Positions 1-8,639 of a DNA stretch of 61,244 nt are shown here, in pieces (position 1 is the first letter of the stretch; every line of letters starts with the position of its first letter). Both the position numbers and the translations under genes were made by a program. Source of the stretch: Nocardioides sp. J54 (GTDB lineage Bacteria > Actinomycetota > Actinomycetes > Propionibacteriales > Nocardioidaceae); assembly GCF_000519005.1 (NCBI RefSeq), contig NZ_JAER01000025.1, positions 1-61,244 on the forward strand. The letters run 5' to 3'. The notes under the pieces were generated by a model, which saw only the letters and a list, made by a program, of their open reading frames with translations, did not search any database and was not told the DNA's origin.

Positions 1-2
1 AC

Positions 3-248
3 GTCATCTGCGACACCGACGGCACCCCCGTCACCGCAGCGCAGGCCAAGCAGATCATCGCCCAGCAGTGGACCGTCCCACCCGAGGTGCGCTCGCGCCG
101 CCGCAGCAAGAAGGCGGGGAAGGCCCCTCACCAAGCCCCAGCGGGGCATGCAAAGCCAGACACCCAACGGCGTCGGCACACGAGGCGACCTTCCCCACCA
201 ACGATCCTGACAACCGGCATCGACGACGTCAAACAACCCGCCACTTGA
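3..248 (+). CDS. C-terminal fragment of an unrecognised protein (5' end outside window)
   Basis: The frame is open from the left edge and ends at a TGA at 246-248, giving 81 residues. It opens with VICDTDGTPVTAAQAKQIIA, continues with a basic Arg/Lys cluster, and ends in a Pro/Thr/Arg-rich tail that looks disordered. I do not recognise the family. The DNA is richer in A and C homodipeptide-like codons (caa, aaa, aca) than the following genes, a weak hint of different ancestry. It converges on the small gene at 270-422 with a 21-bp gap that holds a short imperfect hairpin. The frame choice rests on codon quality and on the absence of a better frame; function cannot be stated. Confidence 0.5.
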   Translation, partial: VICDTDGTPVTAAQAKQIIAQQWTVPPEVRSRRRSKKAGKAPHQAPAGHAKPDTQRRRHTRRPSPPTILTTGIDDVKQPAT

Positions 249-269
249 CGCCTGATCCCCAATAGGGAA

Positions 270-422
270 TCAGCCGAAGCGGTTCACCACCCAGAGCAGC
301 TCGCGGTACTCGTCGTCCTCCTCGGGCGGCGGCGGGTCGACGTCGTGCACCGTCCGCACGGCCGACGGGTCCACCGGTGGGGGCAGGCGCCGGAAGCGCT
401 CGGTGCGGGGCTGCTCGGCCAT
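270..422 (-). CDS. Small conserved-looking hypothetical protein, 50 aa
   Basis: ATG at 420-422 (complement) is preceded by a clear ribosome site: GGAAGGAG ends 5 nt before the start. The 50-residue product begins MAEQPRTERFRRLPPPVDPS and ends EYRELLWVVNRFG, with a central acidic Pro/Glu/Asp stretch. It has no signal peptide and no membrane segment. The strong Shine-Dalgarno, normal third-position GC and a credible hydrophobic C-terminal motif argue that it is real although very short. It is divergent from the histidine kinase at 545, so the 120 bp between them must hold both promoters. Function unknown. Confidence 0.6.
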   Translation of the reverse strand: MAEQPRTERFRRLPPPVDPSAVRTVHDVDPPPPEEDDEYRELLWVVNRFG

Positions 423-544
423 GGCGACTCCTTCCGTCACCTCCACGGTACGCCGGAACGCGTCCTCCCGGGAGGTGATCCGGCGGCCCGGGGATCAGAC
501 CGGGGTCGGACGCCGCGCCCGTCCGTCCCACCTACGGTGGTGCC

Positions 545-1708
545 GTGGCACGTCAACTGAGGCAACCCCTGCGGCTCGGCCCGCGCGCCGAGCGGTGGTT
601 CGACGTCACGCTGGTCGTGCTCCTGCTCCTGCCGGTGCCGCTGGTGCTCGTGCTGGTCGACGTCCTCGACGGCGTGCTCATGACCGCCCAGATCACCCCG
701 CTGCTGTGGCGGCGCCGGCACCCGGTGGAGGTCTTCGTCGTCATCGCCGCCGCGACCGGCCTCCAGGCGCTGCTCGTCGACTACCCCCTGTGGAGCCAGC
801 TGGCGTTCCCCGTCGCGACCTACTCGGTCGCCCGCCACGCCAGCGCCCTGCCGGCTGCGGGCGCGCTCCTCGTCGGCGTGGTCGGCGCCGGGGTCGCGGC
901 GGTGGACTGGCTCACCAACTTCGACGACCAGGCGATCACCTGGCAGAACTTCACCGCCTATTTCGTCCCCGTCGCCCTCTTCGTCGTGGTCGCGTGGGCG
1001 CTCGGCACGCTCGCGCGCACCCAGCAGGCGTACGTCGACGCCCTGGTCGAGCGGGGTGAGCGGCTCGAGCGCGAGGCCGCGCAGCAGGCCGCGCTGGCGG
1101 CGGTCGAGGAGCGGCACCGGATCGCCCGCGAGATGCACGACGTCGTGGCGCACAGCCTGACCACGATCGTGGTGCAGGCCGACGGGGCGGGTGCGGCCGC
1201 GCGGCAGGACCCGGCGGTCGCCGTACCGGCACTGGGCACGATCGCCGCCACCGGGCGCGAGGCCATCGCCGAGCTGCGCCGCATGCTCGGGGTCCTGCGC
1301 GCGGAGGACACCGGCGTCACCGCGCCGCAGCCGCGGCTCTCCGACCTGCCCGCACTGCTGGCGGAGGCCCGCGACGCCGGCACCCCCGTCGAGTGGTCGC
1401 TCCCGGACCCGGCCCCGGCGGTGCCGGACGGGGTGGCGCTGACCGCCTACCGGATCGTGCAGGAGGCGCTGAGCAACGTGCGCAAGCACGCCGGACCCGA
1501 CGCCCGGGCGAGGGTGGAGGTGCGCGAGGACGGCCCGGAGCTGGTCGTCGAGGTGCACGACGACGGCCGTGGTGCGGCGGCGACCGACGACGGCCGCGGG
1601 CTGGGGCTCGCCGGGATGCAGGAACGCGTCGCCGCCCACGGCGGCAGCCTCGCCATCGGACCGGTGGCGGGTGGCGGCTTCCGCGTGTGCGCGAGGATTC
1701 CCCGGTGA
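545..1708 (+). CDS. Two-component sensor histidine kinase (NarL/DesK type)
   Basis: Membrane kinase of 387 aa that autophosphorylates on His and passes phosphate to the response regulator encoded immediately downstream. About four hydrophobic segments lie in residues 19-160. They are followed by a HisKA_3 dimerisation helix with the motif REMHDVVAH (phospho-acceptor His about 198) and a C-terminal HATPase with DGRGLGLAGMQER near residues 350-365. There is no large extracytoplasmic sensor loop, so it may sense a membrane or transporter-derived signal (inference from the adjacent ABC exporter). The GTG start at 545 lies 6 nt after a TACGGT hexamer (533-538), consistent with a leaderless transcript. 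The stop overlaps the regulator's GTG start (GTGA). Confidence 0.9.
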   Translation: MARQLRQPLRLGPRAERWFDVTLVVLLLLPVPLVLVLVDVLDGVLMTAQITPLLWRRRHPVEVFVVIAAATGLQALLVDYPLWSQLAFPVATYSVARHASALPAAGALLVGVVGAGVAAVDWLTNFDDQAITWQNFTAYFVPVALFVVVAWALGTLARTQQAYVDALVERGERLEREAAQQAALAAVEERHRIAREMHDVVAHSLTTIVVQADGAGAAARQDPAVAVPALGTIAATGREAIAELRRMLGVLRAEDTGVTAPQPRLSDLPALLAEARDAGTPVEWSLPDPAPAVPDGVALTAYRIVQEALSNVRKHAGPDARARVEVREDGPELVVEVHDDGRGAAATDDGRGLGLAGMQERVAAHGGSLAIGPVAGGGFRVCARIPR

Positions 1709-2427
1709 CCGCGACCACCGACGGCACCCCCGACGCGACCCCGACGCCGATCCGCGTCTTCCTCGTCGACGACCAGGAGCTGGTGCGCGCGGGCTTCCGG
1801 ATGCTCATCGACAGCGAGCCCGACCTCACCGTCGTCGGCGAGGCGGGCGACGGCAGCGAGGCCCTCCAGCGGCTCGCGGTGACCGGTTGTGACGTGGTGC
1901 TGATGGACGTGCGGATGCCGCGCCTGGACGGGGTCGAGGCCACCCGCCGGCTGGCCGAGCGGCCCGGTGCGCCGCAGGTGGTGGTGCTGACGACCTTCGA
2001 CCTCGACGAGTACGCGTTCGCCGCGATCCGGGCCGGTGCCGCCGCCTTCCTGCTCAAGGACGCCACCCCGGACACCCTGCTGGGCGCCATCCGCACCGTG
2101 CACGCGGGCGACTCGGTGGTCGCGCCGAGCACCACCCGCCGACTGCTGGAGCACTTCGCGTCCGCCCTGCCCGCCCCCGGCGCGGCGACCGGGGACGCCC
2201 CCGCACCCGACGAGCGACTGGCGACGCTGACCGACCGCGAGCGGGAGACCCTGGTGCTCGTGGGCCGCGGGCTGTCGAACAGCGAGATCGCCGCAGAGTT
2301 CGTGGTGTCCGAGGCGACCGTGAAGACGCACATCGGCCGGCTGCTCGCCAAGACCGGCTCCCGCGACCGCGTGCAGCTGGTCGTCCTCGCCTACGAGACC
2401 GGGCTCGTCCGACCGCAGGAGGACTGA
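1705..2427 (+). CDS. LuxR/NarL-family response regulator
   Basis: Cytoplasmic DNA-binding partner of the upstream kinase, 240 aa. The receiver domain starts RVFLVDDQELVRAG; the phospho-acceptor Asp is about residue 68 in VLMDVRMP, and the conserved Lys sits in FLLKDATP. The C-terminal HTH carries LTDREREtLVLVGRGLSN and SEATVKTHIGRLL. The GTG start was chosen because it overlaps the kinase stop by 4 bp, the usual arrangement for a translationally coupled pair. The likely target is its own operon or the ABC exporter that begins 97 bp downstream (inference from neighbourhood). Confidence 0.92.
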   Translation: MTATTDGTPDATPTPIRVFLVDDQELVRAGFRMLIDSEPDLTVVGEAGDGSEALQRLAVTGCDVVLMDVRMPRLDGVEATRRLAERPGAPQVVVLTTFDLDEYAFAAIRAGAAAFLLKDATPDTLLGAIRTVHAGDSVVAPSTTRRLLEHFASALPAPGAATGDAPAPDERLATLTDRERETLVLVGRGLSNSEIAAEFVVSEATVKTHIGRLLAKTGSRDRVQLVVLAYETGLVRPQED

Positions 2428-2523
2428 GCCCGCCCCGGCGGTCGCGACGTCCACCCGTCGTCGTACCTGCAGCTCACGCCGTGGCCTGACGACCTGGCGG
2501 CCGCGGCGGACGAGGCTCGGGGC

Positions 2524-3330
2524 ATGTCCTTCCCGACCTCACCGACCACCCGTCCCACTCCCCCGACCCACCCTGCGCCGCCGGCCCCGACGACCCCGAC
2601 CGCGCCGGCCGCGACCGCCCGCGGCCTGGCCCGCAGCTACGGCCGCGGCGACACGGTCGTGCACGCGCTGCGCGGTGTCGACCTCGACCTGCCGGCCGGC
2701 AGGTTCACCGCGATCATGGGCCCGTCCGGCTCCGGCAAGTCCACGCTGATGCACTGCCTCGCCGGCCTCGACCAGCCCACCGGAGGCTCGGTCAGCGTGG
2801 CCGGCCAGCCGCTCGACGGGCTCTCCGACGACGCGCTGACCCGCTTCCGCCGCGACCACGTCGGGTTCGTCTTCCAGGCCTTCAACCTGCTGCCGATGCT
2901 GACCGCGGAGCAGAACATCTGGCTGCCCACCGAGCTCGCCGGCCGCGCCCGCGCCGACCTGCGCGAGCGCTTCGACCACGTCGTGGAGACCCTCGGCCTC
3001 ACCGGGCGGCTCGACCACCGTCCCGCCGAGCTCTCCGGCGGCCAGCAGCAGCGGGTCGCCATCGCCCGCGCCCTCGTCGGCAGCCCCGCGATCGTGTTCG
3101 CGGACGAGCCCACCGGCAACCTGGACTCAGCCGCGTCGGCGGAGGTGCTGTCCTTCCTGCGCGGCTCGGTGCGCGAGCTCGGCCAGACCGTCGTCATGGT
3201 CACCCACGAGCTCGACGCCGCGGCGTACGCCGACGACGTCGTGGTCCTCGCCGACGGCCGCATCACCCACCGGCTCACCGATCCCGCCCCGGCCGACCTC
3301 GTGGCCGCGCTGAGCCCGGCGGCCGCCTGA
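2524..3330 (+). CDS. ABC transporter ATP-binding protein (MacB/LolD-like)
   Basis: ATPase subunit of 268 aa that energises the FtsX-type permease encoded next. After a disordered Thr/Pro/Ala-rich N-terminus (residues 1-30) come Walker A GPSGSGKS (66-73), a Q-loop in FVFQAFNLLP, the signature LSGGQQQR (about 170-177), Walker B VFADEP (about 191) and the switch His in VTHELD. This architecture is typical of exporters for antimicrobial peptides or lipoproteins. The stop and the permease start overlap (TGATG), so the subunits are translationally coupled. The Pro/Thr leader is unusual; a downstream start would remove it, but no better ribosome site is visible. Confidence 0.92.
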   Translation: MSFPTSPTTRPTPPTHPAPPAPTTPTAPAATARGLARSYGRGDTVVHALRGVDLDLPAGRFTAIMGPSGSGKSTLMHCLAGLDQPTGGSVSVAGQPLDGLSDDALTRFRRDHVGFVFQAFNLLPMLTAEQNIWLPTELAGRARADLRERFDHVVETLGLTGRLDHRPAELSGGQQQRVAIARALVGSPAIVFADEPTGNLDSAASAEVLSFLRGSVRELGQTVVMVTHELDAAAYADDVVVLADGRITHRLTDPAPADLVAALSPAAA

Positions 3331-5753
3331 TGCGCACCGTCCTGCTCGCCTCGCTGCGCACCCACACCCGGCGGTACGGCGCCGCGCTGCTCGCAGTCGT
3401 CGTCGGGGTCGTGCTCGTGGTGGTCACCGCGGCCCTCTCCTCCGCCGTCCGTGACGGCCTGACCGCCGGCCTCGACGAGCCGTACGACGGTGCCGACGCC
3501 GTGCTCGACCGGCCGGCTGCCGACGACGCGGCCCGGCTCCTCGCCGCCGCACCCGAGGCCGGTGCCGACGCGTGGCTGGTCGGCTGGACCCTGCAGCCCC
3601 TCGGCCACGGGGGCACGGTGGTCGACACCAGCGCCGACGTCGGCCAGGTGCCGGACCGCCCGGACCACCGCTGGCAGGAGCTCGTCGCCGGCCGGTTCCC
3701 CGCCTCACCGGGTGAGGCGCTGATCGACCCCAACGCCGCGAAGGCCGACGACGTCGCCCTCGGCGACCGGCTGCGCGTCGGCACCGGCGCCGACGCGCTC
3801 GACGTGACCGTCGTCGGGCTCGCCGACTCCCCCTCGTCGTTCTCGGTGGCGTCGGTCTACCTGCTGTGGTCCGACCTGTCCCGGTGGCAGGACGAGCTCT
3901 ACGTCAGCAGCGTGGCGTGGTCCGGTGGCGAGGGGTTCGGCGCCGCCCGCGACGCGGTCCGCTCCGTCGTACCGGGGGCGGAGCCGGTGCGCGTGGGCGC
4001 CTTCGTGCAGGAGCTGCAGACCGAGGTCAACAACGGCGTCGACGTCGTCGCGATCATCGCCCTGCTCTTCGCCACGATCGCCCTGCTGGTGGCGGTGCTG
4101 GTCATCAACAACACCTTCGCCATCCTCTTCGCCCAGCGCAGCCGCGACTTCGCGCTGCTGCGCTGCGTCGGGGCGACCCGCCGCCAGGTGCTGCGCTCGG
4201 TGCGCGCGGAGTCGCTGGCCCTCGGGGTCGTGGCGGCCGTGGTCGGCACCGGGGCCGGCCTCGTCGCGGGCCGTGGCCTGGTGGCGCTGGTCAACGACCG
4301 CTGGCCGGAGGCACGCCTCGGCGCGGCCGCCGTCAGCGTCCCCTGGCTGGTGGTCGCCGCGGCCGTGGCCGTCGGGGTGCCGCTGGTGGCGGCATGGCTG
4401 CCCACCCGCCGGGTCGTGCAGGTCAGCCCGCTCGCGGCGCTGCGGCCCGACGACAGCACCCGGCTCGCGACCGCGCCCGGCCGCACCCGGGTCGGCCTCG
4501 GGATGCTGCTGGTCCTCGCCGGATCGGCTGCGCTCGCGGTCGCCGTCGCCGTCGCCGCACCGGCCTTCCTCGTGCTCGGCGGTGCCGCCACCTTCCTCGG
4601 GGTGCTGCTGCTGGGCCCGGCGGTGGTGCCCGGCGCGCTGCGCGCCGTCTCCGGGCTCGTCGGGCGTGCCGTCGGCCCGGCCGGCCGGCTCGCTGCCGGC
4701 AACGCGGTGCGCAACCCCCGGCGCACGGCCGCGACCACGGCGTCGCTGCTGATCGGGGTGACGCTGACGACCGCGGTGCTCACCGGGCTCGCCAGCTCCC
4801 GCACCGCCGTGGGGGACGAGATGGACGCCCAGCACCCGGTCGACCTCGCCCTGACCGCGCCACGACCGCTGCCTGCGGACCTGCCGGCGCGGGTGCGGGC
4901 CGTCGAGGACGTGGCGGAGGCGGTCCCCGTGCCCGGCGCCCCGGCCACCGTCGCGGGCGAGGAGCTGCCGGTGCTGGCTCCGACCCGGGCGGCGGACGCG
5001 GTGCTGCACCAGGCGCTGCCACAGCCGCGGCCGAGGCAGGTCCTCGTGCCGTGGGACCTGCTGGGCGACGACCTCGTCGAGGGCGACCTCGTCGACGTCG
5101 TCGTGGGCGGTCGCGCCACGACGCTGCGGGTGCGCGGCGGCGAGGGGTGGGGCGAGGCGGCGCTGGTGGCGCCGCAGACCCTCGCCCGGCTCTCCCCCGC
5201 GCCCGGCACGCAGGCCGTGTGGGTGCGCGCCGCGGAGGGTGCGGACCCCGAGGACCTCGCCGGGGCCCTCGAGGCGATCGGCGGCCCCGTCGACGCCGCC
5301 GTCGAGAACGGCCTCGCCCGCCGTGCGTACGTCGACCTCCAGCTCGACGTCCTGGGCGGCGGCGTGGTCGGCCTGCTCGCGATCGCCGTGGTGATCGCCC
5401 TCGTCGGCATCGCCAACACCCTGGGGCTCTCGGTGCTCGAGCGGGGCCGCGAGCACGCGCTGCTGCGGGCGCTCGGGCTCACCCGCCGGCAGGTGCGCCG
5501 GATGCTGGCCGTCGAGGCGGTCCTGCTGTCCGGCGTCGCCGCCCTGCTCGGCACCGCGCTGGGCGTGACCTACGCGTGGCTCGGCGTGCAGGCCCTGGTC
5601 GCTCCGGCCGTGTCCGGCGCCGCGCTGGTGCTGCCGTGGGGCCAGCTCGGGCTCGTCGTGGCGCTCTCGGCGGCGGCCGGCCTCGCCGCGGCGGTCCTGC
5701 CCGCGCGACGTGCCGCCCGCACCGCTCCGGCCGCGGGGCTCGCCCTGGACTGA
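3330..5753 (+). CDS. ABC transporter permease, FtsX family (two FtsX domains)
   Basis: Permease of 807 aa in the cytoplasmic membrane. A first membrane helix (about residues 17-37) is followed by a long extracytoplasmic region. Three helices with the motif FALLRCVGATRRQVLRSV form the first FtsX domain at about 235-370. A second extracytoplasmic region and a C-terminal FtsX domain follow, with HALLRALGLTRRQVRRML near residue 710. The duplicated FtsX arrangement is that of large exporters paired with LolD-like ATPases. The ATG overlaps the ATPase stop. The substrate is unknown; coupling to a two-component system suggests an envelope-stress or peptide-resistance role (inference). Confidence 0.9.
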   Translation: MRTVLLASLRTHTRRYGAALLAVVVGVVLVVVTAALSSAVRDGLTAGLDEPYDGADAVLDRPAADDAARLLAAAPEAGADAWLVGWTLQPLGHGGTVVDTSADVGQVPDRPDHRWQELVAGRFPASPGEALIDPNAAKADDVALGDRLRVGTGADALDVTVVGLADSPSSFSVASVYLLWSDLSRWQDELYVSSVAWSGGEGFGAARDAVRSVVPGAEPVRVGAFVQELQTEVNNGVDVVAIIALLFATIALLVAVLVINNTFAILFAQRSRDFALLRCVGATRRQVLRSVRAESLALGVVAAVVGTGAGLVAGRGLVALVNDRWPEARLGAAAVSVPWLVVAAAVAVGVPLVAAWLPTRRVVQVSPLAALRPDDSTRLATAPGRTRVGLGMLLVLAGSAALAVAVAVAAPAFLVLGGAATFLGVLLLGPAVVPGALRAVSGLVGRAVGPAGRLAAGNAVRNPRRTAATTASLLIGVTLTTAVLTGLASSRTAVGDEMDAQHPVDLALTAPRPLPADLPARVRAVEDVAEAVPVPGAPATVAGEELPVLAPTRAADAVLHQALPQPRPRQVLVPWDLLGDDLVEGDLVDVVVGGRATTLRVRGGEGWGEAALVAPQTLARLSPAPGTQAVWVRAAEGADPEDLAGALEAIGGPVDAAVENGLARRAYVDLQLDVLGGGVVGLLAIAVVIALVGIANTLGLSVLERGREHALLRALGLTRRQVRRMLAVEAVLLSGVAALLGTALGVTYAWLGVQALVAPAVSGAALVLPWGQLGLVVALSAAAGLAAAVLPARRAARTAPAAGLALD

Positions 5754-5824
5754 GCGGCACCCGAGCACGCCGGAAAGGGCGGAATCCCCCGGTCGCTTTC
5801 GCACCGGCCACTAGGCTGCGCCGC

Positions 5825-6841
5825 GTGAGTGACTGGGGGAAGGTCCGCCTGCACGTGGTCACGGGCAAGGGGGGCACCGGCAAGTCGACGGTCGCCTCCG
5901 CGCTCGCCCTCGCCCTGGCGACCCGCGGCCGCAACGTCCTGCTGTGCGAGGTCGAGGGACGCCAGGGCATCGCCCGGATGTTCGACGTCGACCCGCTCCC
6001 CTACCAGGAGCGGCGGCTCACCACCGGCCTGCCCGACGCCACCGGCGGCCGCGGCGTCGTGCACGCGCTGCACATCGACGCCGAGTCGGCGCTGCTGGAG
6101 TACCTCGCGATGTACTACCGGCTCGGCCGCGCCGGCAAGGCGCTCGACAAGTTCGGGGTCATCGAGTTCGCGACCACCATCGCGCCGGGCGTCCGCGACG
6201 TGCTGCTGACTGGCAAGGTCTACGAGGCGGTGCAGCGCAACGCCCGCAACAAGGGCGCCATCGAGTACGACGCCGTCGTGCTCGACGCGCCGCCGACCGG
6301 CCGGATCACCCAGTTCCTCAACGTCAGCAACGAGCTGGCGGGGCTGGCGAAGGTCGGGCCGATCAAGGCCCAGTCCGACACGATGATGACGCTCTTCCGG
6401 TCCCCGCAGACCGCCGTCCACCTGGTCACCGTGCTCGAGGAGATGCCGGTGCAGGAGACCGCCGACGGGATCGCCGAGCTGCGCTCCGCGGGGCTCCCCG
6501 TCGGCGGGGTCGTGGTCAACCTGGTCCGCCCCCGCGACCTGTCGGCCGAGCAGCTCGCCGCGGCCCGCGCCGGCACCCTCGACCGGGCCGCCCTGGAGGC
6601 CGACCTGGCCGCCGGCGGGATCGACGTCACCCCCGAGCTCGTCGACGGCCTGCTCGCCGAGGCCGCCGACCACGCCGAGCGCCGCGCGCTCGAGGACTCC
6701 CAGCGCACCCTGGTCGCCGGCCTGGGTGTGCCGTCCTACGAGCTGCCACGGATCGCCGGCGGCATCGACATGGGCGGGCTCTACGAGCTCGCCCGGCTCC
6801 TGCGCGAGCAGGGCATGGCGCCGGCAGGAGGAGAGCGCTGA
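5825..6841 (+). CDS. ArsA/Get3-family ATPase, first of a pair (Rv3679-like)
   Basis: Cytoplasmic P-loop ATPase of 338 aa. The deviant Walker A GKGGTGKS occupies residues 14-21, and a switch motif DAPPTGRITQFLNV begins at Asp154. The GTG start at 5825 follows a TAGGCT hexamer by 7 nt (leaderless pattern). The stop overlaps the ATG of the second ATPase (TGATG), so the two are probably made as a complex. In M. tuberculosis the equivalent pair Rv3679/Rv3680 lies next to whiB4 and ponA2 exactly as here (established synteny). The physiological client is unsettled; arsenite export is unlikely because no arsB or arsR is nearby. Confidence 0.9.
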   Translation: MSDWGKVRLHVVTGKGGTGKSTVASALALALATRGRNVLLCEVEGRQGIARMFDVDPLPYQERRLTTGLPDATGGRGVVHALHIDAESALLEYLAMYYRLGRAGKALDKFGVIEFATTIAPGVRDVLLTGKVYEAVQRNARNKGAIEYDAVVLDAPPTGRITQFLNVSNELAGLAKVGPIKAQSDTMMTLFRSPQTAVHLVTVLEEMPVQETADGIAELRSAGLPVGGVVVNLVRPRDLSAEQLAAARAGTLDRAALEADLAAGGIDVTPELVDGLLAEAADHAERRALEDSQRTLVAGLGVPSYELPRIAGGIDMGGLYELARLLREQGMAPAGGER

Positions 6842-8019
6842 TGGCCCGCAGCACCCAGCACCGTCCGACCCGGGTCGGACCCGCCACCCACGAGCGCGCC
6901 GGGACGCTCGACGTCGACGCCCTCCTCGACGACCCGACCACCGGGATCATCGTGTGCTGCGGGTCCGGCGGCGTCGGGAAGACCACGACGAGCGCCGCGC
7001 TCGCGCTCCGGGCCGCCGAGCGGGGTCGCAAGGTCGTCGTACTCACCATCGACCCGGCGCGCCGGCTCGCGCAGTCGATGGGCATCGAGGCCCTCGACAA
7101 CACCCCGCGCCCGGTCGCCGGGGTCGCGGGCGAGGGCCACCTCGACGCGATGATGCTCGACATGAAGCGCACCTTCGACGAGGTGGTGCTCTCCCAGGCC
7201 AGCCCCGAGAAGGCGCAGCAGATCCTGGCCAACCCGTTCTACGTCGCGCTGTCGAGCTCGTTCGCGGGCACGCAGGAGTACATGGCGATGGAGAAGCTCG
7301 GCCAGATCCACCGCGACGCGCAGGCGGCCGGCACCTACGACCTGATCGTCGTGGACACCCCGCCGTCGCGCTCGGCCCTGGACTTCCTCGACGCCCCGGA
7401 GCGGCTCTCCAGCTTCCTCGACGGCCGGTTCGTCCGGCTGCTGCTGGCACCGGCGAAGGGGCCGGCGCGGCTGATGACCGCCGGCTTCAGCCTGATCACC
7501 AACGCGCTCACCCGGATCCTGGGCGCGCAGTTCCTCAAGGACCTGCAGACCTTCGTGACCGCGCTCGACACCGTCTTCGGCGGCTTCCGCCAGCGCGCGC
7601 AGCAGACCTACTCGCTGCTCAAGGCCGACGGCACGGCGTTCCTCGTCGTGGCGGCACCCGAGCCCGACGCCCTGCGCGAGGCGGAGTACTTCGTCGAGCG
7701 GCTCAGCGAGGACGGCATGCCGCTGGCCGGACTGGTCGTCAACCGGGCCAGCCCGGAGCCGGCCGGCGACCTGTCCGCCGACGAGGCGACGGCCGTGGCC
7801 GACCGCCTGCGCCGCACCGACGGCACGTCGGTCGCGGCCGCGCTGCTGCGCCTGCACGCCGACCGGGTGCGCATGGTCGAGCGCGAGCGCACGCTGCGCG
7901 AGCGGTTCGCGACCGCCCACCCGCAGGTGGAGACGGTCGTCGTGCCTGCCCTGGCCGGCGACGTGCACGACCTCGGCGGCCTGCGCCGGGTCGGCGACCT
8001 GCTGGCCGAGGGCGCGTAG
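6841..8019 (+). CDS. ArsA/Get3-family ATPase, second of a pair (Rv3680-like)
   Basis: P-loop ATPase of 392 aa. The Walker A GSGGVGKT is at residues 41-48, and a switch/Walker B motif VDTPPSRSALDFL includes Asp172. An N-terminal extension of about 40 residues precedes the nucleotide domain. It is translationally coupled to the first ATPase and probably forms a heterodimer with it, as proposed for the mycobacterial pair. The central helical part (about 195-260) is the region that binds hydrophobic clients in Get3, but no client can be assigned here. Transcription probably ends at the perfect palindrome at 8033-8050. Confidence 0.9.
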   Translation: MARSTQHRPTRVGPATHERAGTLDVDALLDDPTTGIIVCCGSGGVGKTTTSAALALRAAERGRKVVVLTIDPARRLAQSMGIEALDNTPRPVAGVAGEGHLDAMMLDMKRTFDEVVLSQASPEKAQQILANPFYVALSSSFAGTQEYMAMEKLGQIHRDAQAAGTYDLIVVDTPPSRSALDFLDAPERLSSFLDGRFVRLLLAPAKGPARLMTAGFSLITNALTRILGAQFLKDLQTFVTALDTVFGGFRQRAQQTYSLLKADGTAFLVVAAPEPDALREAEYFVERLSEDGMPLAGLVVNRASPEPAGDLSADEATAVADRLRRTDGTSVAAALLRLHADRVRMVERERTLRERFATAHPQVETVVVPALAGDVHDLGGLRRVGDLLAEGA

Positions 8020-8032
8020 CAGCGACCGGCGA

Positions 8033-8050
8033 CGCCGTCGTACGACGGCG
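8033..8050. terminator. Perfect 18-bp palindrome after the ATPase operon
   Basis: CGCCGTCGTACGACGGCG is a perfect palindrome 13 bp after the ATPase stop, followed by further GC-rich inverted repeats up to about 8105 and no T tract. It lies between convergent genes (the ATPases and whiB) and probably serves as a bidirectional terminator. It also contains the CGTCGTAC/GTACGACG word that recurs through the window. Confidence 0.5.
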
Positions 8051-8135
8051 GTCCGTCAGGCGCCGGCCGTGCCCGACCGGTGGCACCGTCGGCACGGCCG
8101 CCGGGGTGTCCCGGCGGGCCGCACCAGGCGGTCGG

Positions 8136-8414
8136 TCAGACGCGCGCGGCGTTCTGGTTGCGCGCGTCCTCGAGGACCTTGCGCCACGAGGCGTTCGGCC
8201 GGCGACGCAGGAGAGCGCGACGCTCCCGCTCCGTCATGCCGCCCCAGACACCCCACTCGATCTGGTTGTCCAGCGCCTCCGCGAGGCACTCGGTGCGCAC
8301 GGCACAACCCGCGCACACCTGCTTCGCCTTGTTCTGCTCCGCACCCCTCACGAAGAGCTGGTCCGGCTGGCCCTCGCGGCACGCGGCGCGCGGAGCCCAG
8401 TCATCTACCCACAT
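8136..8414 (-). CDS. whiB4: WhiB-family iron-sulfur regulator, WhiB4-like
   Basis: Redox/NO-responsive transcription factor of 92 aa that binds a [4Fe-4S] cluster. The four ligands have the classical spacing C12-x21-C34-x2-C37-x5-C43. They are followed by the EWGVWGG turn (about 55-61) and a basic C-terminal helix ([11 protein letters not shown]). An upstream in-frame Met would add 23 residues, but the ATG at 8412-8414 has AAGGGG about 5 nt before it and gives the usual WhiB length, so it is preferred. The WhiB4 assignment rests on synteny: in M. tuberculosis whiB4 sits between the ArsA-like pair and ponA2 in the same orientation. It is divergent from ponA2 across 225 bp that contain a strong palindrome. 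Confidence 0.88.
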   Translation of the reverse strand: MWVDDWAPRAACREGQPDQLFVRGAEQNKAKQVCAGCAVRTECLAEALDNQIEWGVWGGMTERERRALLRRRPNASWRKVLEDARNQNAARV

Positions 8415-8527
8415 GTTGTCCCCTTGTGGTCCCACTCGGAACGCCAGCACCCCCACAGCGCTCGGTCGTTCCGTCCGGTTCAAAGTAAAGGATTCAACTG
8501 CCGACGGCTACCGCTCGTTGGGCCCAA

Positions 8528-8555
8528 CCTGTCTAGTCACATCGGACTAGACAGG
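8528..8555. promoter_or_regulatory. Perfect 11-bp inverted repeat between whiB and the PBP gene
   Basis: Arms CCTGTCTAGTC (8528-8538) and GACTAGACAGG (8545-8555) are exact reverse complements around ACATCG. The site lies in the divergent intergenic region, about 110 bp upstream of whiB and 85 bp upstream of the PBP start. It has lower GC than its surroundings and no following T tract, so an operator is more likely than a terminator. The binding protein is unknown. Confidence 0.6.
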
Positions 8556-8639
8556 AGGAGGTCACCGCGAGGCCCTCCGGTCCGTCCGGGCACCTCTGGC
8601 GAATCCGGTCGGCCGGGACCGGTCACGTACCCTGACGGC

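Noticed and set aside
229..531. 100-codon frame on the minus strand at the left end
   Set aside because: Arg/Gly/Pro-rich composition of a GC-rich shadow frame; the 50-aa frame at 270-422 with a strong ribosome site is the better gene.
5803..5815. ACCGGCCACTAGG resembles the second 13-nt repeat of the dispersed element
   Set aside because: There is no partner repeat 20 nt away and no preceding 13-bp hairpin; the TAGGCT within it is better explained as the -10 of the ATPase operon.
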